Positions 52,589-61,327 are shown, counted from the first letter of the stretch. The stretch: 64,000 nt of DNA from a bacterium (GCA_028823995.1 JAPPFD010000006.1:88985-152984); one strand, 5' to 3'. Numbers and translations: made by a program. The notes: a model not told the origin generated them from the letters alone.

Positions 52589-53863
52589 CTAAGGGCCCAG
52601 GAACCGGCTGGCCAGCCTTTCAGCCAGAGCCTCTATCTCGGGATCGACCGAGAGCGGACCCTCTCCGCTCTCATCCACCGCTCGCATAGCCGCGTCGATG
52701 TCCTTGAGGCCGTTGCCGGTGCTGATCACGACCACTCGCTCTCCCCTCTCCACCAGCCCCCGTCTACGAGCCTCGATCAAGCCTGCCAGTGAAGCGGCCG
52801 CCGCAGGCTCCGCGAACACTCCCAACCGCTGTCCCAGAGTTACGATGGCGTTGAGTATCTGTGCGTCGGAGACTTCAACGAAGGCGCCCCGGGTCTCGGT
52901 CACGGCCGCCATCGCCTTGAATCTGTCCCTGGGGAGGTCGGCCGAGATGCTGTCCGCCACCGTCTCCGCCCGAATGGGTGGCTTGGTGGTCAGGTCTTCG
53001 CCCCGACTCCACGCCTGGGCCAGGTAGGCGCTTCCCGCCGCCTGCGCTCCGATCAGCCTGGGAACACGATCCGTCCAACCGAGTTGCCGGAGATCCTCAA
53101 AACCCTTGTGGACCCCTCCGATGATGCACCCGTCTCCTACGCTCACCACCACCACATCGGGGACCCGATAGCCCAACTGCTCCCATATCTCATAGGAGAC
53201 AGTCTTCTTCCCTTCGGTCATGTAGGGGTTGTAGCCGGTGTTGCGGTTGTACCAGCCAAACTCCCCGGAGGCCCACAGGCACAAGTCGAAGGCCTGGTGA
53301 TATGACCCTCGCACCAGAAGCACGGTCGCCCCGAAGGAGAGAAGTTGCGCCACCTTTGGTTGGGGCGCGGTAGCAGGGACGAATATCACGCTGGGAATCC
53401 CGGCGGCCGCGCACAGAGCCGCCAACGCCGCTCCGGCGTTGCCGGTGCTGGCCGCCGTGATGATGTCAGCGCCCCGCTCTCTTGCCTTGAGGACCGCCAG
53501 GGCCGATGCCCGGTCCTTCAGCGAAGCCGTGGGCTGGCGTCCCTCGTCTTTCACCCAAAGCGTGACTCCCACTTCTTCTTCCAGCACTGTCGCCGGCAAT
53601 AGGGGAGTCCCCCCCACCTGGAGCGGAGGGGGCTCGGCATCGGGATGGACGGGCAGGAGGCGACGATAACGCCAGATCGAACGATCGGGATCCGAGGCGA
53701 GTCGGTCAGGGCTGGTTAGTCCGGCCAGGTACTGGTAGTCGTACACAACGGATAAAGTCGCCGCCCCGAGGTGGTCGGGGCAAACATAGTCGACCTCATC
53801 GGTCTGGAAGTGACGCCCGCACAGGAGACACCTGAGACCCAAGACGGACCGAATGGAACTCAT
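52589..53863 (-). CDS. Threonine synthase-like PLP enzyme
   Basis: A 424-residue fold-type II PLP enzyme with Lys116 in RQPTASLKDRASALAV, the glycine-rich STGNAGAALAALCAAAG and the C-terminal STGNGLKDID. An N-terminal zinc-ribbon-like Cys pattern (CLLCGRHF... and Cys28) is common in threonine synthases. Context argues for a catabolic lyase rather than threonine biosynthesis: it is followed at 98 bp by a second PLP enzyme, then the deaminases and the molybdenum hydroxylase. Both 2,3-diaminopropionate ammonia-lyase and threonine dehydratase share this fold. It starts at ATG 53863. Confidence 0.82.
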   Translation of the reverse strand: MSSIRSVLGLRCLLCGRHFQTDEVDYVCPDHLGAATLSVVYDYQYLAGLTSPDRLASDPDRSIWRYRRLLPVHPDAEPPPLQVGGTPLLPATVLEEEVGVTLWVKDEGRQPTASLKDRASALAVLKARERGADIITAASTGNAGAALAALCAAAGIPSVIFVPATAPQPKVAQLLSFGATVLLVRGSYHQAFDLCLWASGEFGWYNRNTGYNPYMTEGKKTVSYEIWEQLGYRVPDVVVVSVGDGCIIGGVHKGFEDLRQLGWTDRVPRLIGAQAAGSAYLAQAWSRGEDLTTKPPIRAETVADSISADLPRDRFKAMAAVTETRGAFVEVSDAQILNAIVTLGQRLGVFAEPAAAASLAGLIEARRRGLVERGERVVVISTGNGLKDIDAAMRAVDESGEGPLSVDPEIEALAERLASRFLGP

Positions 53864-54066
53864 TTCGGGATTGTCCCGCGCCCCAACGCCCAGGCCCGCG
53901 GGTCGGCTTTCTCACCCTGGTGTGGGGGACAACGGTTATCCATGCTGCTCCTGTCTTCGTCCCCGGGAAAGAGTCCCGTTCACCGTAGATACGCCCGCGC
54001 CGATGATATAGGGATGCGCCAACTCCAGAACGCGGTCTGCTGCAAGTCGATAAGATGGAGCATTGG

Positions 54067-54143
54067 CGGGACGTGGCGCAGTTTGGCAGCGCGCAGCGTT
54101 CGGGACGCTGAGGTCGCCGGTTCAAATCCGGCCGTCCCGACCA
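54067..54143 (+). tRNA. tRNA-Pro (anticodon CGG)
   Basis: A complete cloverleaf: acceptor CGGGACG/CGTCCCG, D arm GCGC/GCGC, anticodon stem CAGCG/CGCTG with loop TTCGGGA (CGG reads CCG), T stem GCCGG/CCGGC with TTCAAAT, discriminator A and encoded CCA at 54141-54143. The C at position 1 pairing with G72 fits bacterial tRNA-Pro. Confidence 0.95.
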
Positions 54144-54227
54144 AACAAACTCTTCCTCACGAAGGGGGAGTCGAGCGAACTCCTGGTCTCCTTGAGATAG
54201 TGTCGGTCGTCTGTCTAGAAGGGGGGC

Positions 54228-55523
54228 CTAGCCATCCATGGGGGGATCCATCCACACCGTCAAGCGGGAAATGCGAAGACGGTCCATGGCGAGCACCCGG
54301 AAATTGACCCCGTCCACGGCAGCCGTGTCGTCGGGACGGGGGATCCGGCCGGCAAGATGGAGGTACAGCCCGGCCACCGTGTCGTAGGGACCGGAGGGAA
54401 GCGGCCGGTGAATCATCTCGGCAAGGTCCTCAACCGGCAGCCGCCCTTCGACCACCCATCGGCCGGGACCGGTGGGGAAAGCCAGCGGCGCGGCGGGATC
54501 ATGCTCGTCCTGGATGCCCCCCACCAGTTCGGAGACCAAGTCCTTGGCCGTGACCACCCCTTCAACCCCGCCGTGCTCGTCGATTACCACGGCCAGGCTG
54601 ATCCGGTTCCTCCGCATGACCATTACGGTGGAGAGGATCGGATAGCTCTCCGGAACCACCAGCGGATTGCGAATCAGTTTTCCGGGTGCGACGGTCTCGT
54701 CGATGGTGGGATCCTGGTGTCGCAGCCAGTCTTTCACATAGAGAATCCCCACCAGGGCGTCGAGATCGCCCCCCGCCTCCACCACCGGGTAGCGGGAGTG
54801 ACCGGTCCGGGCCACCTCTCTCCGGATCTGCTGGAAGTCAACCGGAGCCTCGAGGGAAATCACCTCCAACCGGGGGGTCATGACCTCCCGCACCGGGCGG
54901 TCCGCCAACTCGAAGAGCTTCTCGATGATCTCCCGCTCGGCGACGTCGATCTCGCCTGCCTCGGCGCTGAGCACCGCCAAGGCCCTGATGTCTTCCTCGG
55001 TGGCGGGACTCAACCGGTCGGAACGCACGCCCAGAAGTCGCAGCAGACCGGTGCTGACCGCCGAGAAGATCCTGGCGATCGGGCCGAGCCCGCGGGAGAC
55101 CACCCACAAGATGGGGGCCACCCTCCAGGCGTACTTCTCCGGGTGCCGGGCAGCGATGGTCTTGGGGGTGATCTCGCCCACCACAAGGATGACTGCGGTC
55201 AGCACCCCGGTGGCCAACCATGGCCCCCACACCTCCCCCAGCCGGCGAGTGCCCAGCGTCGAAAGGAAGTCAACCGCCAGAATGGTGGCCAACGAAGCCG
55301 CCAGGATGTTCACAAAGTTGTTGGCCACCAATAGCATGGCCAGGGTTTGCTCCAAGTCCTGGACCAAGAGAACTACCTTCTCTCCACTCTTTCCTTCCCG
55401 CGCCAACTGCGGGCCGCGTTCGCGGGGAAGGGCCAGAAGGGCTGTCTCCGAACCCGAAAAGAATCCTGATGCCACGATGCAGAGGGCAATCCCCACCGCC
55501 GCGGCGATATGGAACGAGGTCAC
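54228..55523 (-). CDS. CNNM/CorC-family membrane protein (hemolysin-like)
   Basis: A 431-residue protein: N-terminal DUF21/CNNM membrane domain (about 1-180, with SGFFSGSETALLALPRER and VGEITPKTIAARHPEKYA), a CBS pair (VREVMTPRLEVISLEAPVDF; GILYVKDWLRHQDPTIDE; VVIDEHGGVEGVVTAKDL) and a C-terminal CorC_HlyC domain. Members are linked to magnesium or cobalt export. The GTG at 55523 overlaps the response-regulator stop in a GTGA arrangement; the longer upstream frame is a shadow of that gene. A 3' spacer separates it from the tRNA. Confidence 0.9.
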   Translation of the reverse strand: MTSFHIAAAVGIALCIVASGFFSGSETALLALPRERGPQLAREGKSGEKVVLLVQDLEQTLAMLLVANNFVNILAASLATILAVDFLSTLGTRRLGEVWGPWLATGVLTAVILVVGEITPKTIAARHPEKYAWRVAPILWVVSRGLGPIARIFSAVSTGLLRLLGVRSDRLSPATEEDIRALAVLSAEAGEIDVAEREIIEKLFELADRPVREVMTPRLEVISLEAPVDFQQIRREVARTGHSRYPVVEAGGDLDALVGILYVKDWLRHQDPTIDETVAPGKLIRNPLVVPESYPILSTVMVMRRNRISLAVVIDEHGGVEGVVTAKDLVSELVGGIQDEHDPAAPLAFPTGPGRWVVEGRLPVEDLAEMIHRPLPSGPYDTVAGLYLHLAGRIPRPDDTAAVDGVNFRVLAMDRLRISRLTVWMDPPMDG

Positions 55524-55924
55524 GACGCCGGTTCGGACTCCATCCCGGAATAGGTCTTCCCGGCCACTTCGTCGAGCGTCGAGCGAAGTTGGTGGGCCCC
55601 AAAGGGCTTCAGGACCCATCCCGCCGCTCCCGCCCGGCGGGCCAGAAAGGCGTCGGCCTGGCGATCCAGAAGCAGGATGACCGGGAGAGGCGCGGCGGAT
55701 AGCGTAGTTCTGGCTTCCCGGATCGCCCGGCAGATGGCCATGCCGCCCATGCTTCCCACCTGCATGTCCACCACCGCCACCGACCCCGGCCCACCCGCGG
55801 CTATCTGCTCGACCGCCTGACGGGGGTCCTCGATCACGATTATCTCATAACGGGTATCATCGGTGGCCGACAATACGTCGTTGCGAACCCAGGGGGCTTC
55901 GGCAACCACAAAGATGCTGGTCAT
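55520..55924 (-). CDS. Response regulator receiver-domain protein
   Basis: A 134-residue single-domain receiver. The phospho-acceptor is Asp53 in VAVVDMQVGSMGG, with acidic residues near the N-terminus weaker than usual (FVVAEAPWVRND). The conserved Lys is in WVLKPFGAHQLRSTL. No DNA-binding domain is present, and no kinase lies nearby. It starts at ATG 55924 and is coupled to the CNNM gene by 4 nt, which hints that it acts on membrane or ion homeostasis. The weak acidic pair means it may work without phosphorylation. Confidence 0.8.
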   Translation of the reverse strand: MTSIFVVAEAPWVRNDVLSATDDTRYEIIVIEDPRQAVEQIAAGGPGSVAVVDMQVGSMGGMAICRAIREARTTLSAAPLPVILLLDRQADAFLARRAGAAGWVLKPFGAHQLRSTLDEVAGKTYSGMESEPAS

Positions 55925-55996
55925 TTGCGATAAAAGAGTACCCGTTCCGGGCAGCGACCGTCTCCTCGTTACCGGGCCGGCTGCCGGACCCCCGCC

Positions 55997-57325
55997 GTGA
56001 TCCCAAATAACCCTGTGCGGGCCACCCGGATTCTGGCCGGCGCAGCGGCGCTCTGGGCTCTCCTGATTCCCGCCTACTTCGCAGTGGCCAAGACTCCCCC
56101 CGCCACCATCGAACTGGTGGCCGTGGAAGGCGCCATCCATGACGCCACCGCTCGATTCATACTCGACGCCATCGACGATGCCGCCCGGTCCCGGTGGCCG
56201 GGCAATGAGAGTCAGGGGAGGGTGGAGCTTGTGATCCTGATGATCGACTCTCCGGGGGTGGTGGCCGATGCCGGACTCTTCGCAGAGCTTGGGGAGGTGG
56301 TCCGCAACCCGCCGCTGCCGCTCGGCGCTTGGGTTGGCCCCGCTCCGGCGGTGGCCTACGGAGGGGCTGCCCAACTGGTCTCTCTCGCCCCCATCCGCGC
56401 CGCAGCCCCGGGAGTTGAGATCGGCCATTGGCAGCCGACCCTGGTCGGGGAGGCGGCCGGCTCGCCGCCCCTGGAAGGGTCCTACACCGGCGGCTCCGGG
56501 ACTGTCAAGGTCGATGGGCGCGTCCCCGGGCTGATCGACCTGTCCTCCTCCCAGACCGCCTCGCCGCGCCAGCTACTGCAACTTCTGGACAAGACCACCC
56601 TTCAACTTGGCGAAGAGACGGTAACCCTCTCCACCACCCGTCCATTTACGGCCGAGGATGGCGCCGAGGGCGTGACAGTCCTTCAGACCGTGCTCCGCCG
56701 GCCCGGACTGTGGACGCAGTTGGTTGGATTGTCCACCCGACCCGAGGTGGCTTTCTTCTTCCTGATGGCCGGTCTGACAATTGCGGTCTTCGAGTTCTTC
56801 GCGGTCGGTCCGGGAGTGGCGGCGGCCGTAGCAGCCATCTCCCTGGCGTTGGGAGCCTATGGACCGGCAACGCTTCCGGTCCGCTGGTGGGCGTTTGCGC
56901 TGATGCTCGGGGGAGTAGGTCTGCTTGCCTTCTCATATCAACGGGGTGGAGTGCTGCTACTGTCCACCGCGGGCATGGGGGCGGTGGCGGTCTCAGGCGT
57001 CTATCTATTCGACGGCGCCCCCCAGATCACCCTGGGGTGGGCTGGATGGGCCCTTACCGTGGCGGGTGTGGCCTTCTTTTTCTTCCTGGCCATGCCGACC
57101 GTGGCCCGAGTACGGTTCAGCGCCCCAGGACTGGGAAGAGAGGGAATGGTCGGCAAGCGCGGCAACGCCGTAACCGACCTCGGTCCCGACGGAGTGGTGG
57201 AGGTCGAAGGAGGGAGGTGGAAGGCCACCTCTCACAGGGCGGCGGCCGTAGGGGCGGGAGATCCGATCAAGGTGGTGGGCGTGGAGGGAGACACGCTGGA
57301 AGTGGGACCGACGGAGATTTCTTAA
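55997..57325 (+). CDS. NfeD-family membrane protein with degenerate ClpP-like domain
   Basis: A 442-residue protein: signal anchor (about 8-32), an extracytoplasmic ClpP-class domain (IELVAVEGAIHDATARFI; VILMIDSPGVVADAG), several membrane helices (about 250-385) and a C-terminal OB-fold NfeD domain (GREGMVGKRGNAVTDL...GDPIKVVGVEGDTLEV). In active members the helix after the substrate strand carries Ala-Ser-Ala-Gly; here it reads VAYGGAAQLV with no Ser, so protease activity is doubtful. Start GTG 55997. It diverges from the response regulator gene (72-bp gap). Confidence 0.85.
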   Translation: MIPNNPVRATRILAGAAALWALLIPAYFAVAKTPPATIELVAVEGAIHDATARFILDAIDDAARSRWPGNESQGRVELVILMIDSPGVVADAGLFAELGEVVRNPPLPLGAWVGPAPAVAYGGAAQLVSLAPIRAAAPGVEIGHWQPTLVGEAAGSPPLEGSYTGGSGTVKVDGRVPGLIDLSSSQTASPRQLLQLLDKTTLQLGEETVTLSTTRPFTAEDGAEGVTVLQTVLRRPGLWTQLVGLSTRPEVAFFFLMAGLTIAVFEFFAVGPGVAAAVAAISLALGAYGPATLPVRWWAFALMLGGVGLLAFSYQRGGVLLLSTAGMGAVAVSGVYLFDGAPQITLGWAGWALTVAGVAFFFFLAMPTVARVRFSAPGLGREGMVGKRGNAVTDLGPDGVVEVEGGRWKATSHRAAAVGAGDPIKVVGVEGDTLEVGPTEIS

Positions 57326-57330
57326 GAAAT
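57317..57330 (+). promoter_or_regulatory. Palindrome overlapping the nfeD stop and abutting the whiB -35
   Basis: ATTTCTTAAGAAAT is a perfect 14-bp palindrome. It contains the nfeD stop codon and ends 3 nt before the whiB -35 box, so it is well placed as an operator. Confidence 0.4.
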
Positions 57331-57333
57331 TTC

Positions 57334-57362
57334 TTGACATCGGCCGATGCGGGGCCTATGTT
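57334..57362 (+). promoter_or_regulatory. Vegetative-type promoter of the whiB gene
   Basis: TTGACA (57334-57339), a 17-nt spacer, TATGTT (57357-57362). The -35 is perfect and the spacing ideal for a primary sigma factor. Confidence 0.7.
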
Positions 57363-57396
57363 CTACATTTTGAGCGGAAGCGGCATGGAGGTTCAG

Positions 57397-57654
57397 ATGG
57401 CGGGCATGGGTACCAACTGGCAGGGGCAGGCCCTGTGCAAGGGAGTCAGATCAAGCCTCTTCTTCCCACCCAGCACTTCGGAGAAGAAGGACGAGAAAGA
57501 GCGGCGTGAAAGCCGCGCCAAAGCCATCTGTGGACGGTGCAGGGTCATAGTGCCCTGTCGGCAGTACGCCCTGGCCCTCAAAGAGCCCTACGGCATATGG
57601 GGTGGGCTCAACGAGTCGGAGCGCAACCTGATCCTGGCCCGGATCGCAAGCTAG
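57397..57654 (+). CDS. WhiB-family iron-sulfur transcriptional regulator
   Basis: An 85-residue Wbl protein with the four cluster-ligating cysteines Cys14 (ALCKG), Cys45, Cys48 and Cys54 (AICGRCRVIVPC), and the G(I/V)WGG turn at 66-70 followed by a basic C-terminal segment. These proteins hold a 4Fe-4S cluster and bind sigma region 4. The ATG at 57397 was preferred because GGAGG lies 5 nt upstream; the ATG at 57385 is an in-frame alternative. This family is confined to actinobacteria and their phages, which supports the host assignment. Confidence 0.92.
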   Translation: MAGMGTNWQGQALCKGVRSSLFFPPSTSEKKDEKERRESRAKAICGRCRVIVPCRQYALALKEPYGIWGGLNESERNLILARIAS

Positions 57655-57666
57655 CCGGAAGAGCAC

Positions 57667-58074
57667 ATGGTTTCCTTCAGTGACTTGAACTGGCTGGCGA
57701 TCCTGGTGGCTGCCGTGGCGTTCTTCGCAGCGGGGGCACTGTGGTACCAGCCGAAGATTCTGGGTAACAGATGGATTAAGGCTGCCGGCGTAGACCCGTC
57801 GAAGGCCTCGCCCAATCCGGGGATCTTCATAGGGACGTTGGTCGCTTACTTCGTTATGGCGATGGTTCTGGCCGTGATCGCCCGGGGTGTCGGCGCATCT
57901 TCCGTGGGCGAAGGCCTGGTTCTAGGGCTACTCACCGGCGTAGCGTTCGTAGGGGCCCAGGCGTGGGTCAATGCGGCATTCGAAGGCCGATCAACCGATC
58001 TGGTGCTGGTGAATGGAGGGCTAGGCATCCTCGGTCATGTAATCATGGCGATAATTGTCACGATTTGGACGTGA
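57667..58074 (+). CDS. DUF1761 family membrane protein
   Basis: A 135-residue protein with four hydrophobic segments. It opens LNWLAILVAAVAFFAAGALW, then YQPKILGNRWIKAAGVDP, the pattern of DUF1761. No function is known. It lies 12 bp after whiB, with GGAAGAG before the ATG, and is probably co-transcribed with it. Confidence 0.8.
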   Translation: MVSFSDLNWLAILVAAVAFFAAGALWYQPKILGNRWIKAAGVDPSKASPNPGIFIGTLVAYFVMAMVLAVIARGVGASSVGEGLVLGLLTGVAFVGAQAWVNAAFEGRSTDLVLVNGGLGILGHVIMAIIVTIWT

Positions 58075-58160
58075 GGAACCTCCCGGGGAAGGCCTGAAGC
58101 CCCGCCCCCGGCAAGGTGCTGAGGCCGGTGGCGCTGCGACCGCTCCGAGTGGCAGCCGGA

Positions 58161-59960
58161 TCAATCTCCCACCCGCTCCGCCAAATGGCGTAAGTCACCC
58201 CGGCGGCGGGTTATGCCTTGGCGGTCGGCCCATTCCAGGAAGGGGACTGCGTACTTGCGGGACAGTCCCGCCGCCTCCCTGAAAGCGCTGACGGTAAAGG
58301 GCTGGGAGAGGTTCCCGGCGGTTTGCAGCAATGTCTCCACCTGCTCGGGGAGATAGCAGATCGAAGGGCTGATCCTCACCATCAGACCGGCCCGCTGGAG
58401 GGCATGAGCCAGGTCCTCGTCCAGGCCGAGCGACGCCGGATCGGGCGTCAGCAGGCCTCCCTCCGACAGCCGCCGACGAGCTTTCATCCAGGCCGGAGCC
58501 TCGGCGGGATCGAGATCCCCCTGGGCCTTCGGATCACGTACCACCGTCCCCTCCGCCAGGATCCTCGGGTGGGAGTCGGCCAGCTTGACCAGCAAGGCCT
58601 GTCCTATCCCCAACTCCGATGCGGCGCTGGCCGTCGGCACACCCAGCTGGAAGGGGTTCTCCCGGTGATGTCGCTCCACGATGGTCTCCAACTTGGCCTG
58701 GAGTGACTCGGCCACCCGGTCCGAGATCACCATGCCCGCCGCTTTCATGCCCCGGCGGGGGACGCCACCCCGGGTGTGCGCCGCCAGTCGGTCCAGCGAC
58801 GCCTGTCCGCGCACCTCCAGGAGGCCCTCGGCCTGATGGTGGGGCGGGGAACCGACCAGGGTTGCCAACCGGCCTCCGGCCACAAGACGCCTCGCCATGG
58901 TGGGAGGAGCCTCAGGATCCACTATCCGACCGCCTCCCACCACCATCCGCCGTCCCGTCTCGCGCAGGATGAACCTGTCTCCCATCACCAGCCCCAGGGG
59001 CTCAGCCGGTTGAAGGTGGGCAAGCACCGGACCCGGACTCTTCTCCAGGGGTGTGAACCGGACCGGCCATGCGCCGCTTCCGACGTGCAGGTGATATGCC
59101 CCCTTGCGGGGCAACCCCCCCACTACGTAGCGGGCCGGATGCACTATCGCCAAAGCCGAGTCGGTGGACCGCCACTGCCCCGGCGCGGTGAGCATGCTCC
59201 CCCTTTCCGGCGTGTGGCGACCGAGACCGGCGAGATTAGCCGCCACTCTCCATCCCGGACCGACTCGGGGCAGCGCCTCCCCGTGGGATTCAATGCCCCT
59301 TATCCGAGCCGTCACCTGTTCGGGCCATACCTCGACCCGGTCCCCAACCGACAAACCTCCGTCCAGCAACGTGCCGGTCACCACCGTCCCGGCGCCCCTG
59401 ATGCTGAAAGTGCGATCGATCCACATCCGGGGCCGTCCCAGGTCTTCCGGCGAGTACCCGGCCAGCGCCGCCGAGAGGTTGGCGGCTACCTCATCCAGCC
59501 CGAGGCTGTGGGGAACCGATACCCTGATGACCGGCCAGCTGGCCGCCGCGGTGCCGGATAGTTTCTCCGCGATCTCCATCTCCACCAGGGAAGCAAGTTC
59601 CTCGTCCACCAGGTCCGTCTTGGTCAGAGCCACCACTCCGCGAGTCACCTCCAGCAGGTCGAGCACGGCCAGGTGCTCTTCGGACTGCGGCATCCAACCC
59701 TCGTTGGCCGCTACCAGGAGCAAGGCGGCGTCTATGGCTTCTATGCCGGCCAGCATGTTCTTGATGAAGCGCTCGTGACCGGGGACGTCCACAAATGAAA
59801 CCCTCTGCCCATCCGGCAGGTTCGCCCACGCGAACCCCAGATCGATGGTGAGACCCCGACGGCGTTCCTCCGCCCAACGATCCGGGTTGATCCCCGTCAG
59901 GGCGGCGACAAGAGTGGATTTGCCATGGTCCACATGGCCGGCCGTCCCTACTACCGGCAT
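58161..59960 (-). CDS. selB: Selenocysteine-specific elongation factor SelB
   Basis: A 599-residue translation factor that brings Sec-tRNA to UGA codons marked by a SECIS hairpin. GTPase motifs: GHVDHGKST (8-16), RRRGLTIDLGFA (switch I), DVPGHERFIKNM (G3) and TKTDLVD (G4). EF-Tu-like domains II and III follow, then a C-terminal run of winged helices (about 380-599; RKYAVPFLEWADRQGITRR, then RGDLRHL at the end), the part that binds SECIS RNA. It overlaps selA by 10 nt. The hairpin at 3513-3531 is its likely local target. Confidence 0.95.
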   Translation of the reverse strand: MPVVGTAGHVDHGKSTLVAALTGINPDRWAEERRRGLTIDLGFAWANLPDGQRVSFVDVPGHERFIKNMLAGIEAIDAALLLVAANEGWMPQSEEHLAVLDLLEVTRGVVALTKTDLVDEELASLVEMEIAEKLSGTAAASWPVIRVSVPHSLGLDEVAANLSAALAGYSPEDLGRPRMWIDRTFSIRGAGTVVTGTLLDGGLSVGDRVEVWPEQVTARIRGIESHGEALPRVGPGWRVAANLAGLGRHTPERGSMLTAPGQWRSTDSALAIVHPARYVVGGLPRKGAYHLHVGSGAWPVRFTPLEKSPGPVLAHLQPAEPLGLVMGDRFILRETGRRMVVGGGRIVDPEAPPTMARRLVAGGRLATLVGSPPHHQAEGLLEVRGQASLDRLAAHTRGGVPRRGMKAAGMVISDRVAESLQAKLETIVERHHRENPFQLGVPTASAASELGIGQALLVKLADSHPRILAEGTVVRDPKAQGDLDPAEAPAWMKARRRLSEGGLLTPDPASLGLDEDLAHALQRAGLMVRISPSICYLPEQVETLLQTAGNLSQPFTVSAFREAAGLSRKYAVPFLEWADRQGITRRRGDLRHLAERVGD

Positions 59961-61282
59961 GCTGCCCGCAGGGCCCGGGCCACCACCTCGTCGTCGGAGG
60001 GGAAAACGGTGCGTAAGTCCACCTTCAGCCGCCCCCGCTCCCGGCGGGCAACCACCGGGGGATCCCCACTCAGTAACCGGGAGAACATCTGGTCGGCCTG
60101 TCCCCTGATCGCCATCACCGGACCGGGAATCGTTGACCCGGGCACGCTCCCCGCTCCCGGGGTGGCGCCTCCTTCTTCGATGTCGGCCTCAAATTGCCCC
60201 GCCTGGATCACCCGGCGGGCCCGCTCCTCCAGGACCGTCCGGTCGAGACCGGCCATTTGCCAAAAGGGGAGATCCCCCGCTCGCCCGTCGGCGTAAGCCT
60301 CGGCAGTGGCCACCAACGCGGAGGTGGTGGCGCCGTCTATCCGGAGGGCTCGGGCCGCCGGGTGACGCCGCAACCGGGAGACCAACTCCTCTCTCCCGAC
60401 GATTACCCCCGCCTGCGGACCGCCGAATAACTTGTCGCCTGAGAAGAGCACCAGGTCCGCCCCCCTCTCCAGGCTCTGCACCACACCCGGCTCGTCGGCA
60501 AGCCAGGAAGGGGGCGGTCCCGCCCACCAGGGAACCCTCTCGTCGACCAACCCGCTCCCCGCATCGAAAACCAGCGGGATCCCGGCTGAAGCGGCAATCC
60601 GTGAGAGTTCGGGGAGGGTGGCCTCTTCCGAGAAGCCCACTATGCGGTAGTTGGAGGGGTGGACTTTCAACAGAAGCGCTGTCTCGGGACACAACGCCCG
60701 CCGGTAATCCTCCGGCCGGGTGCGATTGGTGGTGCCCACCTCCACCAGTCGTGCGCCCGAGACGGCCATTAGCTCCGGAAGCCGGTAGGCGCCCCCGATC
60801 TCAATCAACTCGGACCGTGAGACCGGTACCTGCCTCTCTGGCGCCAGCGCCATGAGGGACAGCAGCAAACCGCCCGCGTTGTTGTTCACCACCAATGCAG
60901 CCTCCGCGCCTGTGATCATCGAAAGCAGGCGATGAAGATATCCGGCCCGCCCTCCCCGATCACCGGAGGTGAGATCCAACTCGGTGTTGCCATAGCCGAC
61001 CGCCGCCTCCATCGCCAACCGGGCGGAGTCATGATGCCACGGAGCCCGACCCAGGTTGGTGTGCAGCAGCACGCCCGTGGCGTTGATGACGCGAAGCGGC
61101 CTGCTCCGCTTCAACTCCTCGAGAACCCGCATCGCCTCATCCTCGGCCCTGACGCCTCCCTCTCCCCGGCGGGCGCCCCCTATCGCATCCCGCGTCACCT
61201 GGACAACCAGACTGCGGGGCAGACACCCGTCATACAGGGAACCGGCCAAGCGGTCCACCGACGGGAACCTCCGCTTCTGCAT
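59951..61282 (-). CDS. selA: L-seryl-tRNA(Sec) selenium transferase SelA
   Basis: A 443-residue PLP enzyme that converts seryl-tRNA(Sec) to selenocysteyl-tRNA(Sec) using selenophosphate. Seen: VINATGVLLHTNLGRAPWHH (66-85), VNNNAGGLLLSL, and the PLP Lys284 in LFSGDKLFGGPQAG. The start was placed at the ATG at 61282 (MQKRRFPSVDRL) because TAGCCT lies exactly 7 nt upstream; the ATG at 61321 would lie upstream of that promoter. It leads the selA-selB operon. selC and selD are not seen nearby. Confidence 0.95.
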   Translation of the reverse strand: MQKRRFPSVDRLAGSLYDGCLPRSLVVQVTRDAIGGARRGEGGVRAEDEAMRVLEELKRSRPLRVINATGVLLHTNLGRAPWHHDSARLAMEAAVGYGNTELDLTSGDRGGRAGYLHRLLSMITGAEAALVVNNNAGGLLLSLMALAPERQVPVSRSELIEIGGAYRLPELMAVSGARLVEVGTTNRTRPEDYRRALCPETALLLKVHPSNYRIVGFSEEATLPELSRIAASAGIPLVFDAGSGLVDERVPWWAGPPPSWLADEPGVVQSLERGADLVLFSGDKLFGGPQAGVIVGREELVSRLRRHPAARALRIDGATTSALVATAEAYADGRAGDLPFWQMAGLDRTVLEERARRVIQAGQFEADIEEGGATPGAGSVPGSTIPGPVMAIRGQADQMFSRLLSGDPPVVARRERGRLKVDLRTVFPSDDEVVARALRAACR

Positions 61283-61289
61283 GTGCGGA

Positions 61290-61295
61290 AGGCTA
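61290..61295 (-). promoter_or_regulatory. Leaderless -10 element TAGCCT before selA
   Basis: On the minus strand TAGCCT is followed by 7 nt and the ATG at 61282. Confidence 0.5.
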
Positions 61296-61327
61296 CCGGC
61301 GCCCGATCCGGCTTCCCGCAACGGAGG

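Noticed and set aside
54067..54143. tRNA-Pro as an attachment site for an integrated element
   Set aside because: No integrase gene and no second copy of the tRNA 3' end were seen in the window.
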